Of a DNA stretch of 5,244 nt, positions 1-5,244 are shown piece after piece. The first letter of the stretch is position 1. Each line of letters begins with the position of its first letter. A program made the position numbers and the translations under genes. Source of the DNA: Porphyrobacter sp. UBA7686 (lineage in GTDB: Bacteria; Pseudomonadota; Alphaproteobacteria; Sphingomonadales; Sphingomonadaceae); NCBI GenBank assembly GCA_002482865.1, contig DLGU01000211.1, positions 5,867 through 11,110 on the forward strand. The letters are read 5' to 3'. Below the pieces are notes generated by a model that had not been told where the DNA came from, did not search any database, and saw nothing but the letters and a program-made list of their open reading frames with translations.

Positions 1-1377
1 ATGTGGGGCGGACGCTTCGCGGACGGCCCTAGCGCGATCATGCGTGAAATCAATGCCTCGATCCCGTTCGACAAGGCGCTGTGGCGGCAGGATATCGCTG
101 CCAGCAAAGCGCATGTGGCGATGCTGGGCGCAGCGGGCATTATCGCCGCCGACGATGCGCTGGTGATCGCCAATGGCCTCGACGCGGTTGCCGCCGAGTA
201 TGAAGCCAATGGCGTGCCCGTGGATTGGGACCGCGAAGACATCCACATGACCACCGAAGCGCGGCTGGCTGAGTTGATCGGCCCGGTTGCCGGACGCCTG
301 CACACCGCGCGCAGCCGCAATGACCAGGTGGCGACCGATTTCCGCCTCTGGGTGCGCGACGCCGCCGCGCAGATGGACGAAGGGCTGGCCGCACTCCAGC
401 GCGCGCTCGTCACCCGCGCGGGGGAGCACGCGGACAGCATCATACCCGGCTTCACCCATTTGCAAACCGCGCAGCCGGTCACCCTCGGCCACCATCTGAT
501 GGCCTATTTCGAGATGGTCCGGCGTGACCGGGCGCGGCTGGCCGATGCGCGGGTGCGGATGAACGAATGCCCGCTCGGCTCTGCGGCGCTGGCCGGCACC
601 GGTTTCCCGATCGACCGCGAGGCAACGGCCGCAGCGCTCGGATTTGACCGGCCGACCGCCAACTCATTGGACGCCGTGTCCGACCGCGATTTCGCGCTCG
701 ATTTCCTGTGGTGCTGTTCCTCCACTGCCCTGCACCTCTCGCGCCTCGCCGAAGAGCTGATCCTGTGGGCGAGCCAACCCTTCGGCTTTATCCGCCTGCC
801 CGACAGCCTCTCGACCGGCTCGTCGATCATGCCGCAGAAAAAGAACCCCGATGCCGCCGAACTGGTGCGCGGGCATAGCGGGCGGGTAATCGGGGCACTC
901 ACCAGCCTGATGATCACCATGAAGGGCCTGCCGCTCGCCTATTCCAAGGACATGCAGGACGACAAGCCGCCGGTGTTCGAAGCTGCCAGCCTGATGGCAC
1001 TGAGCATCGCGGCGATGACCGGAATGATCGCGGGCGCCACCTTCAACACTGTCCGGATGCGCGCCGCCGCCGAATTGGGCTATGCCACCGCGACCGATCT
1101 GGCTGACTGGCTGGTGCGGGCGCGCGGCATTCCGTTCCGCGAGGCGCATCACATCACCGGGGCGGCCGTGAAGCTGGCCGAACAGCGCGGAATTGCGCTC
1201 GACGCCTTGCCGCTTGATGACCTCAAGGCGATTGATGCGCGGATCGACGAAAGCGTCTATGCTGCGCTGTCGGTCGATGCCTCGGTCGCGGCGCGCGCGT
1301 CCTATGGCGGAACCGCGCCCGATCAGGTCCGTTTGCAGGTCGCCCGTGCGCGCGCTGCGCTGGGTATGGAGGAATGA
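1..1377 (+). CDS. argH: Argininosuccinate lyase
   Basis: This enzyme splits argininosuccinate into arginine and fumarate in the cytoplasm, the last step of arginine synthesis; the family works as a homotetramer. The 458-residue protein is full family length. Visible hallmarks are the N-terminal MWGGRF, the [14 protein letters not shown] segment (about 100-113), Thr152-His153 in [10 protein letters not shown] (the Thr/His pair used in proton abstraction in this family), [11 protein letters not shown] (about 221-231), and the fumarase/aspartase-superfamily signature [11 protein letters not shown] at 273-283, whose serine pair 274-275 carries the catalytic serine. [14 protein letters not shown] and PFREAHHI near the C-terminus are also typical. 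The window opens exactly on the ATG, so neither a ribosome-binding site nor a longer N-terminus can be checked; many relatives carry a few residues before MWGGRF. The stop overlaps the next gene by 4 bases, pointing to translational coupling. Confidence 0.97.
   Translation: MWGGRFADGPSAIMREINASIPFDKALWRQDIAASKAHVAMLGAAGIIAADDALVIANGLDAVAAEYEANGVPVDWDREDIHMTTEARLAELIGPVAGRLHTARSRNDQVATDFRLWVRDAAAQMDEGLAALQRALVTRAGEHADSIIPGFTHLQTAQPVTLGHHLMAYFEMVRRDRARLADARVRMNECPLGSAALAGTGFPIDREATAAALGFDRPTANSLDAVSDRDFALDFLWCCSSTALHLSRLAEELILWASQPFGFIRLPDSLSTGSSIMPQKKNPDAAELVRGHSGRVIGALTSLMITMKGLPLAYSKDMQDDKPPVFEAASLMALSIAAMTGMIAGATFNTVRMRAAAELGYATATDLADWLVRARGIPFREAHHITGAAVKLAEQRGIALDALPLDDLKAIDARIDESVYAALSVDASVAARASYGGTAPDQVRLQVARARAALGMEE
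1368..1372 (+). promoter_or_regulatory. Shine-Dalgarno GGAGG for the small lipoprotein gene
   Basis: A strong GGAGG lies inside the last codons of argH. It is 1 base from the ATG at 1374 and 4 bases from the in-frame ATG at 1377. Spacing favours the second ATG as the main initiation codon, while the ATGA overlap favours re-initiation at the first. It is the clearest ribosome-binding site on the plus strand of the window and supports the short reading frame being a real gene. Confidence 0.7.
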
Positions 1378-1613
1378 TGCGCAAGCTTGCCATATTGGGC
1401 CTTGCGGGCCTGCTTTCGGCCTGTGGCACCGTCTCGCCGCTGACCCCGCCCGAAGGCGCGACCCTGCCCGATGCGCCCTATGGCGCGCCCGACAAGCCGA
1501 CCGCGCAGGAACTGCTCCGCCGCGATGCCCTTGCCGCGCCCGAACGCTCGGTCGAATTGCGCCGCCGCTCGGAGGAGCGCGAGGACGATCCCTTCGATCT
1601 GCCGCCTGAATAG
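1374..1613 (+). CDS. lptM: Small LptM/YifL-like outer-membrane lipoprotein
   Basis: A 79-residue secreted lipoprotein. It starts with a short lipoprotein signal: positive MMRK, hydrophobic LAILGLAGL, then the lipobox LSAC with the lipidated cysteine at 17. Gly18 after the cysteine is not an aspartate retention signal, so sorting to the outer membrane is expected. After the cysteine the pattern [12 protein letters not shown] resembles the CGLKGPLYFPP stretch of E. coli LptM (YifL), a lipoprotein reported to help mature the LPS transporter LptD/LptE; Pseudomonas LppL, next to lysA, is of the same type. The rest is proline-rich and then charged, ending DDPFDLPPE, with no predicted fold. The position directly before lysA fits the usual LptM/LppL location beside lysA or dapF. 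The family call rests on the lipobox, the CGxxxPLxPP motif and gene order; function in this organism is inference. The start could be the ATG at 1377, which removes one Met. Confidence 0.8.
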   Translation: MMRKLAILGLAGLLSACGTVSPLTPPEGATLPDAPYGAPDKPTAQELLRRDALAAPERSVELRRRSEEREDDPFDLPPE

Positions 1614-1624
1614 AAGCGAAGACC

Positions 1625-2884
1625 ATGGACCATTTTGCCTATCGTGACGGCGTGATGCACGCCGAAGATGTGCCGCTGCCACTGATCGCCGAGACGGTCG
1701 GCACGCCGGTCTATGTCTATTCGCGCGCCACGCTGGAACGCCACGCGCGGGTGTTCCGCGAGGCGCTGGCGGATGTGCCGGACAAGCTGATCGCCTTCGC
1801 GGTGAAATCGAACCCCAACCTCGCTGTGCTCAAGGTGCTGGGCAAGCAGGGCATGGGCGCGGATGTGGTCTCTGTAGGCGAAATGCGCCGCGCGCTGGCG
1901 GCAGGGATCGCGCCCGAAATGATCGTGTTCTCGGGCGTGGGCAAGACCGCCGCCGAAATGGTCGCGGCGCTCGACGCCGGGATCGGCCAGTTCAACATCG
2001 AGAGCGAGGAAGAGGGCATCGAACTCGCCGCGATCGCCGCTGCGAAGGGCATGACCGCGCAGTGCACGCTGCGGATCAACCCCGATGTCGATGCAGGGAC
2101 GCATGACAAGATCTCGACCGGGAAGGCCGACAACAAGTTCGGCGTGCCGATCAGCGAGGCGGGTCAGATTTTCGGCGCGCTCGCGGGCCTCCCGGGAGTG
2201 AAATTGCGCGGCGTGGCGGTGCATATCGGCAGCCAGCTCGCTGATCTCGCACCGCTGGAAACAGCCTTCGAAAAGCTCGGCGCGCTGGTGCAGGCGCTGC
2301 GCGGTGCGGGCCATGTCATAACCCACGTCGATCTGGGCGGCGGGCTCGGCGTTCCATACCGGGTGGGCGAAGTGCTCCCGCCTCCGTCGGAATATGGCGC
2401 GATGGTGGCGCGGGTGACGCGCGATTGGGGTGTGACACTGATCTTCGAGCCCGGCCGGGTGATCGCGGGGAATGCGGGCGTGCTGCTGACCCGCGTGGTG
2501 CGGGTGAAGCGCGGGATCAACGATCCCTTCGTGATCGTCGATGCGGCGATGAACGATCTGGCGCGCCCGGCGCTCTACGGCGCCTATCACCACTTTGAAG
2601 CGGTCGAGCCGACCGGCGCGCAGATGACCGCCAATATCGTCGGCCCGATCTGCGAGACGGGGGACACTTTCGCGATGGGCCGGGACTGCGACAGGTTGGA
2701 AGCGGGCGACCTCGCTGTGTTCCGCACCGCAGGGGCTTACGGCGCGACGATGGCTTCGTCCTACAACTCGCGTGGGTTTGTGGCCGAGGTGCTGGTCGAT
2801 GGCGACAAGTTCGCCGTGGTCGCCGACCGGATTGAGGCAGGCGCGATCATGGATGCCGAGCGCGTGCCCGAATGGCTCGCCTGA
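1625..2884 (+). CDS. lysA: Diaminopimelate decarboxylase
   Basis: A PLP enzyme of fold type III that decarboxylates meso-diaminopimelate to lysine, ending lysine synthesis and setting the split between diaminopimelate for peptidoglycan and lysine for protein. The 419 residues match the family length. Visible motifs are the PLP-binding lysine K61 in AFAVKSNPN, VHIGSQ (His200), the glycine-rich phosphate loop DLGGGLG (236-242), FEPGR (274-278), GPICETGD with the catalytic cysteine C343 from the partner subunit of the dimer, and AGAYGATMASSYN in the C-terminal barrel. HIGSQ and CETGD separate it from ornithine/arginine decarboxylases. The ATG is 11 bases after the lipoprotein stop, with only a weak purine-rich stretch (AAGCGAAG) before it, so translation probably depends partly on the upstream genes. 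The N-terminus DHFAYRDGVMHAEDVPL looks like a normal family start. Confidence 0.97.
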   Translation: MDHFAYRDGVMHAEDVPLPLIAETVGTPVYVYSRATLERHARVFREALADVPDKLIAFAVKSNPNLAVLKVLGKQGMGADVVSVGEMRRALAAGIAPEMIVFSGVGKTAAEMVAALDAGIGQFNIESEEEGIELAAIAAAKGMTAQCTLRINPDVDAGTHDKISTGKADNKFGVPISEAGQIFGALAGLPGVKLRGVAVHIGSQLADLAPLETAFEKLGALVQALRGAGHVITHVDLGGGLGVPYRVGEVLPPPSEYGAMVARVTRDWGVTLIFEPGRVIAGNAGVLLTRVVRVKRGINDPFVIVDAAMNDLARPALYGAYHHFEAVEPTGAQMTANIVGPICETGDTFAMGRDCDRLEAGDLAVFRTAGAYGATMASSYNSRGFVAEVLVDGDKFAVVADRIEAGAIMDAERVPEWLA

Positions 2885-2900
2885 GCCAGCGATGAGCCAG
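2873..2900 (+). repeat. Small hairpin and 8-base direct repeat at the lysA/cysG junction
   Basis: TGGCTC (2873-2878) and GAGCCA (2883-2888) can form a 6-bp stem with a 4-base loop that contains the start of the lysA stop codon. TGAGCCAG then occurs twice, at 2882-2889 and 2893-2900, so the second copy could replace the first in pairing. There is no T-run after it, so it does not look like an intrinsic terminator. It sits where a ribosome-binding site for the next gene would be expected, and none is visible. It may only reflect GC-rich sequence; a role in coupling the two genes is a guess. Confidence 0.35.
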
Positions 2901-3704
2901 ATCGCCAGCCTGCCGCTGTTTCACCAGATCGCTGGGCAGAGCGTGTTGGTGCTGGGCGATGGCCCCGCGGCGGAGCCCAAGCGGCGGCTGGTCGAACGCG
3001 CGGGGGGCGTGATCGTTGATGACCTCGCCCGCGCGGTGGATGAAGGGGTGCGGATCGCCTTCATCGCCTATGACGATGCCCGCGCCTGCGAAGTGGCGGC
3101 GATCAATGCGCGCTGTGCCGGAATGCTGGTCAATGTCGTCGACCGGCCGGAACTGTGCGACTTTACCACGCCTTCGATCCTCGACCGCGATCCGCTGCTG
3201 GTGGCAATTGGCACCGGCGGTGCGTCGGCAGGGCTGGCAAAGCATGTGCGGCTGCGGCTGGAGCGGGTGCTGCCTGAGACCCTGGGCCTGCTCGCCAAGG
3301 CCCTGGAGGCAGCACGGCCTGCGCTGCGGCTGAAGTTTCCCGAGGGCCCCGACCGGCGGCGCGCGGTGGATGCGGCGCTGCGTGAGGGCGGCGCGCTTGA
3401 TCCGTTTGATCCTGCGGCTTTTCAGAAGGTTGATGAATGGGTGGAGGGCACGGTCCTTCCCGCGTCCGGCGCGATCTTCGACGTTACCCTCACCAGCGCA
3501 GACCCCGAAGACCTGACCCTGAGGCAAGCCCGCCTGCTGGGTGAGGCGGATGTCCTGCTGATCGACGGCGCGGTTCCGTCCGCCATTCTGGCCCGTGCCC
3601 GAGCCGATGCGGCGCGCGAGCCAGTGCACGAACACAGCGCCAACGGGCCGGGCCTTACCTTGATCCTGCGGTGGCGGCCTGCCGCAACCCAAACGGACGT
3701 CTAG
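2892..3704 (+). CDS. cysG: Precorrin-2 dehydrogenase / sirohydrochlorin ferrochelatase (CysG N-terminal type) with degenerate methyltransferase tail
   Basis: A 270-residue protein matching the N-terminal half of CysG, which oxidises precorrin-2 with NAD+ and inserts iron to give siroheme, the cofactor of sulfite and nitrite reductases. Residues 16-30 (SVLVLGDGPAAEPK) form the Rossmann NAD loop GxGxxA. NVVDRPELCDFTTPSILDR at 81-99 contains D84, which aligns with the catalytic Asp104 of enterobacterial CysG; T108 in GTGGAS replaces the phosphorylated Ser128. Residues about 112-175 correspond to the helical dimerisation region. From about 195 the sequence continues into what looks like the start of the SUMT methyltransferase domain but stops after roughly 65-75 residues, where true CysG continues for about 200 more. 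Precorrin-2 would have to be made by a separate SUMT enzyme. The ATG is 7 bases after the lysA stop with no clear ribosome-binding site, suggesting coupled translation. No other in-frame start gives a better N-terminus. Confidence 0.88.
   Translation: MSQIASLPLFHQIAGQSVLVLGDGPAAEPKRRLVERAGGVIVDDLARAVDEGVRIAFIAYDDARACEVAAINARCAGMLVNVVDRPELCDFTTPSILDRDPLLVAIGTGGASAGLAKHVRLRLERVLPETLGLLAKALEAARPALRLKFPEGPDRRRAVDAALREGGALDPFDPAAFQKVDEWVEGTVLPASGAIFDVTLTSADPEDLTLRQARLLGEADVLLIDGAVPSAILARARADAAREPVHEHSANGPGLTLILRWRPAATQTDV
3474..3617 (+). other. Vestigial SUMT (uroporphyrinogen-III methyltransferase) domain start
   Basis: Residues 195-242 of the siroheme protein line up without gaps, by eye, with the beginning of the SUMT domain of E. 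coli CysG. Shared positions include the Asp of the loop, LTL (208-210), AD (219-220), D225, V228, I232 and R/D/A residues in the following helix. The SAM-binding loop GAGPGD of the functional domain corresponds here to TLTSAD, so the glycines are gone. The rest of the methyltransferase is absent: the frame ends at 3704 and is followed by the opposing gene. This is probably a remnant of an ancestral full-length CysG retained as a structural tail. Confidence 0.6.
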
Positions 3705-4696
3705 GCCGCCTGCAACACTGGCGCGCGCAGGCTGGCAAAATAGGCGGACATCGCCGCGATTGCCTTGTCACTCATCGCAATAAAGGCGCGGCGGCGATCC
3801 GCCGGATCGGGCACGCGCTGGAAGATCCCGCTTTCAACCATCTGGGTCAGCCAGCGCAGCGCCGTCGTCGCCGGGACGCCTGCCGCAATGCACAGCGAAG
3901 TGACCGAAACCTGCGCGCCTTCGCCATGCGCGGCGGTCAGATCGAGCAGCATGTCCCACGCCGGATCGCCAAATAGCGCCGGATCGAAGAACCGCGCGCG
4001 TGCCTGACGGTTGGCGATCATCTGTCGCACCATCTGCGGATCAGGCAGCGGGGGCTGCGCCATGCCAAAACCGCTCACCAAACCAGCCTCGGGCGCGTGA
4101 TAATCCCGCTTGTGCTCGCCCAGCTTCGGCGCGAACACTGCGGCACCGTGGCTCAGCCGGTCGAGCGAATGGGCAATCGCTTCGACCTGCTGCGACAGAC
4201 GGAGCAAGGCCACGCGGTCTTCCTCACCCATTTCACGCAAGCGCGCCGCGCCCGCTTCACCCATCACCCGCCCCACCGCGATCAATCGTTCGGCGCGGCT
4301 GGGCGAAATCAGGATGAGCGGATTGGACTGATCGAGCACCGCAAAGACATCATCGAGCCCTTCGAGCGTGGTCGCCACGATCAGCTTGGCCCCGGACCGC
4401 GACACCCGCATATCGAGCCGCGCAAGGCCCGCCAGCATCATCCCGTCGATCCCGCGCGAGCCGACCATCGAGCAATCGACCACCACCACATCGCCCAGCA
4501 GGGCAATTGGCCCTTCGAGCAGCGACCGCAGCGACCCGCCATCAATGCTGCGAAACCCTGCCCCGCCAAGGTCCGCTCCGATCTGGCGGCGCAAGCCTTC
4601 ATCCTCGGCAAAGATGGCCACGCGGGCGGGCAGGCCCGAACCGTCGTCAGCCATGTCGTAGGCAAAATCGGCCAGATTGGCAGCATCGTTCAACAT
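3701..4696 (-). CDS. Regulator with degenerate receiver-like domain and MarR-type winged helix
   Basis: A predicted cytoplasmic DNA-binding regulator of 331 residues, over twice the size of a plain MarR protein. Residues about 24-145 follow the receiver pattern: a first strand ending in acidic E31-D32-E33 then LRRQI, third strand DVVVVD with D74 at the phospho-acceptor position, fourth strand KLIVATT with Thr109-Thr110, and fifth strand LILISPS where the conserved lysine is replaced by serine, so ordinary phosphorylation signalling is doubtful. Residues about 150-185 are helical and charged, perhaps a dimerising coil. After a loose linker, 243-320 form a winged helix: recognition region VTSLCIAAGVPATTALRWL and wing DPADRRRAFIAMS, the MarR signature. 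The ATG at 4696 is chosen because GGAG lies 8 bases upstream; a longer TTG start at 4735 would put the operator and promoter elements inside the gene. Its stop interlocks with that of the siroheme gene. Target genes are unknown. Confidence 0.8.
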   Translation of the reverse strand: MLNDAANLADFAYDMADDGSGLPARVAIFAEDEGLRRQIGADLGGAGFRSIDGGSLRSLLEGPIALLGDVVVVDCSMVGSRGIDGMMLAGLARLDMRVSRSGAKLIVATTLEGLDDVFAVLDQSNPLILISPSRAERLIAVGRVMGEAGAARLREMGEEDRVALLRLSQQVEAIAHSLDRLSHGAAVFAPKLGEHKRDYHAPEAGLVSGFGMAQPPLPDPQMVRQMIANRQARARFFDPALFGDPAWDMLLDLTAAHGEGAQVSVTSLCIAAGVPATTALRWLTQMVESGIFQRVPDPADRRRAFIAMSDKAIAAMSAYFASLRAPVLQAA

Positions 4697-4704
4697 CAGA
4701 GCGA

Positions 4705-4708
4705 CTCC
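4705..4708 (-). promoter_or_regulatory. Shine-Dalgarno GGAG for the receiver-MarR regulator
   Basis: Read on the minus strand, GGAG stands 8 bases before the ATG at 4696. It decides that start over the upstream in-frame TTG. Three of its four bases lie inside the 15-base palindrome, so anything bound to that palindrome would also block this site or its transcription. Confidence 0.7.
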
Positions 4709-4720
4709 AACAATGTTGGA
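4706..4720. promoter_or_regulatory. Perfect 15-base palindrome, candidate operator
   Basis: TCCAACA-A-TGTTGGA is a perfect inverted repeat with 7-base arms around one central base. It lies 10-24 bases before the regulator's ATG and across the predicted transcription start. The size and placement are those of a site for a dimeric repressor, and the adjacent gene encodes a MarR-type winged helix, so self-repression is the simplest reading. As RNA it could also form a 6-bp stem with a 3-base loop, but the predicted transcript would begin inside it. The binding protein is inferred, not shown. Confidence 0.6.
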
Positions 4721-4723
4721 ACG

Positions 4724-4751
4724 TGTGTAGAACAAAAACGAATTAGGTCAA
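4724..4751 (-). promoter_or_regulatory. Candidate promoter for the receiver-MarR regulator
   Basis: On the minus strand TTGACC (4751-4746) is a good -35 element. TACACA (4729-4724), 16 bases on, is a fair -10 element with 3 of 6 bases matching TATAAT. The predicted start near 4717 gives a leader of about 20 bases. The surrounding stretch is clearly AT-rich against a strongly GC-rich background. The -10 match is weak, so the exact start is uncertain. Confidence 0.45.
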
Positions 4752-4773
4752 GTAAATCTACGTATTAGGGTCA
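4742..4773. repeat. Tandem near-repeat ATTAGGTCA / ATTAGGGTCA upstream of the regulator
   Basis: ATTAGGTCA (4742-4750) and ATTAGGGTCA (4764-4773) differ by one inserted G and begin 22 bases apart, about two helical turns. On the minus strand they read TGACC(C)TAAT, and the copy nearer the gene overlaps the -35 element. This layout is common for activators or response regulators that bind in tandem on one face of DNA. Two copies in a short AT-rich gap could be chance. Confidence 0.4.
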
Positions 4774-4791
4774 GGCTGGCCGCGCCACAAT

Positions 4792-5244
4792 TCAAGGCCT
4801 GATTTCGATCACCGTGCCATCGGGAACGATCCGCCACAGTTCCTCGATTTCATCATTGGAAAAGGCGATGCAGCCATCGGTCCAGTCGCCCGGCATCCGG
4901 CCCATCGGCAGGGCATTGGGTTGGCCGTGGAGGAAGATGTCACCGCCGGGCGAACGGCCATATGCTCTCGCAAAGGCGCGGTCCTCGGCGTTGGGGTACG
5001 AGACTTTAAGGCTCAGGTGATAGGCGCTGCCGGGATTGCGGCCTTCGATCACATAGCGGCCCTCGGGCGTGCGTTCGTCGCCTTCAAACTGCTTGTGCCC
5101 CGACGGCGCGTCGCCGAATTGCAGGCCGCGCCATGCCTTGACCGGCTGACCGCCCGCATAGGCGATCATCAGCCGTTCGGACTTGTCGACGATGAGGTAA
5201 TCGACGGTGGAGAAGCGCCGCTCCGGCACGATCCGCGCCGCCTC
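4792..5244 (-). CDS. L,D-transpeptidase-fold (YkuD) protein, YafK-like, 5' end missing
   Basis: A periplasmic cell-wall enzyme of the YkuD fold, whose catalytic cysteine forms or cleaves peptidoglycan cross-links, or in YafK/DpaA releases bound lipoprotein. The frame is open to the right edge, so 150 residues are visible and the N-terminus, with any signal peptide, is off the window. Counting from the edge: YLIVDKSERLMIAYAGGQPV (about 16-35) is the usual first hairpin, RTPEGRY (58-64) the TPxG motif, FLHGQPN holds the active-site His106, and DWTDGCIAF the catalytic Cys125. The Arg that follows Cys-Ile in most YkuD enzymes (GCIR) is Ala here, as I recall for the YafK-type branch (TxGCIA). The C-terminus ends soon after VPDGTVIEI, normal for the domain. 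The GTG at 5229 is only an internal possible start. The precise reaction cannot be told from sequence. Confidence 0.88.
   Translation of the reverse strand, partial: EAARIVPERRFSTVDYLIVDKSERLMIAYAGGQPVKAWRGLQFGDAPSGHKQFEGDERTPEGRYVIEGRNPGSAYHLSLKVSYPNAEDRAFARAYGRSPGGDIFLHGQPNALPMGRMPGDWTDGCIAFSNDEIEELWRIVPDGTVIEIRP

Noticed and set aside
664..1626. Long open frame (320 codons) on the minus strand opposite argH and the lipoprotein gene
   Set aside because: Shadow of argH, with biased Arg/Ala/Gly/His composition and no domain or ribosome-binding site.
1478..2593. Long open frame (371 codons) on the minus strand opposite the lipoprotein and lysA genes
   Set aside because: It is rich in His, Arg and Gln with no recognisable domain, and lies opposite lysA, whose motifs are unmistakable. 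Such frames are expected opposite GC-rich genes.
2847..3692. Minus-strand open frame (281 codons) opposite the siroheme gene
   Set aside because: The plus strand carries recognisable CysG motifs; the minus frame has no family features.
4697..4735. Longer start (TTG at 4735) for the regulator
   Set aside because: It has no ribosome-binding site and would place the palindrome and -10 element inside the coding region, whereas the ATG at 4696 has GGAG at 8 bases.
4097..4768. Plus-strand open frame (223 codons) opposite the receiver-MarR gene
   Set aside because: It runs antisense to a gene with clear receiver and MarR features; composition is His/Arg/Gln-rich and it would also cover the control region.
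4776..4786. TGGC-CGC-GCCA inverted repeat just after the transpeptidase stop as a terminator
   Set aside because: The stem is only 4 bp with a 3-base loop and no T-run follows on the minus strand.
5227..5229. GTG at 5229 as the true start of the transpeptidase gene
   Set aside because: The frame stays open to the window edge and a periplasmic enzyme should have a signal sequence further upstream, so the gene is treated as 5'-partial.

Overview
The window reads as a dense, GC-rich chromosomal segment of an alphaproteobacterium. The protein sequences look most like Sphingomonadales, perhaps an Erythrobacter-type organism; that placement is an impression from the proteins, not a computed result. 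Six protein genes fill nearly all of it. There are no RNA genes, insertion sequences, CRISPR arrays or phage genes that I can see, and no non-coding stretch longer than about 100 bases.

Plus strand, 1-3704: a tightly packed gene string that looks like one operon. argH (argininosuccinate lyase, last step of arginine synthesis) overlaps by 4 bases a tiny lipoprotein gene that resembles LptM/YifL/LppL, the small lipoprotein found beside lysine-pathway genes in many Proteobacteria. Eleven bases later comes lysA (diaminopimelate decarboxylase, last step of lysine synthesis). Seven bases after that is a CysG-type siroheme gene with an intact precorrin-2 dehydrogenase/ferrochelatase half. Its tail still looks like the start of the SAM-dependent methyltransferase (SUMT) domain but has lost the SAM-binding glycine loop and everything after it. 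The operon promoter, if there is one, lies upstream of the window.

Minus strand, 5244-3701: a partial L,D-transpeptidase-fold (YkuD/YafK-like) gene enters from the right edge, followed after 95 bases by an unusual regulator that joins a degenerate receiver-like domain to a MarR-type winged helix. The 95-base gap is much more AT-rich than its surroundings. It holds a candidate promoter, a near-perfect tandem repeat about two helical turns apart, and a perfect 15-base palindrome over the predicted transcription start and ribosome-binding site of the regulator. Together these suggest a tightly controlled, possibly self-regulated gene. The regulator and the siroheme gene converge with interlocked stop codons in the palindrome CTAG, leaving no room for a terminator between them.

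The items most worth following up are the decayed methyltransferase tail of the siroheme gene, the receiver-MarR fusion with its compact control region, and the probable LptM homologue between argH and lysA. I found no evidence of a wholly new multi-gene system.
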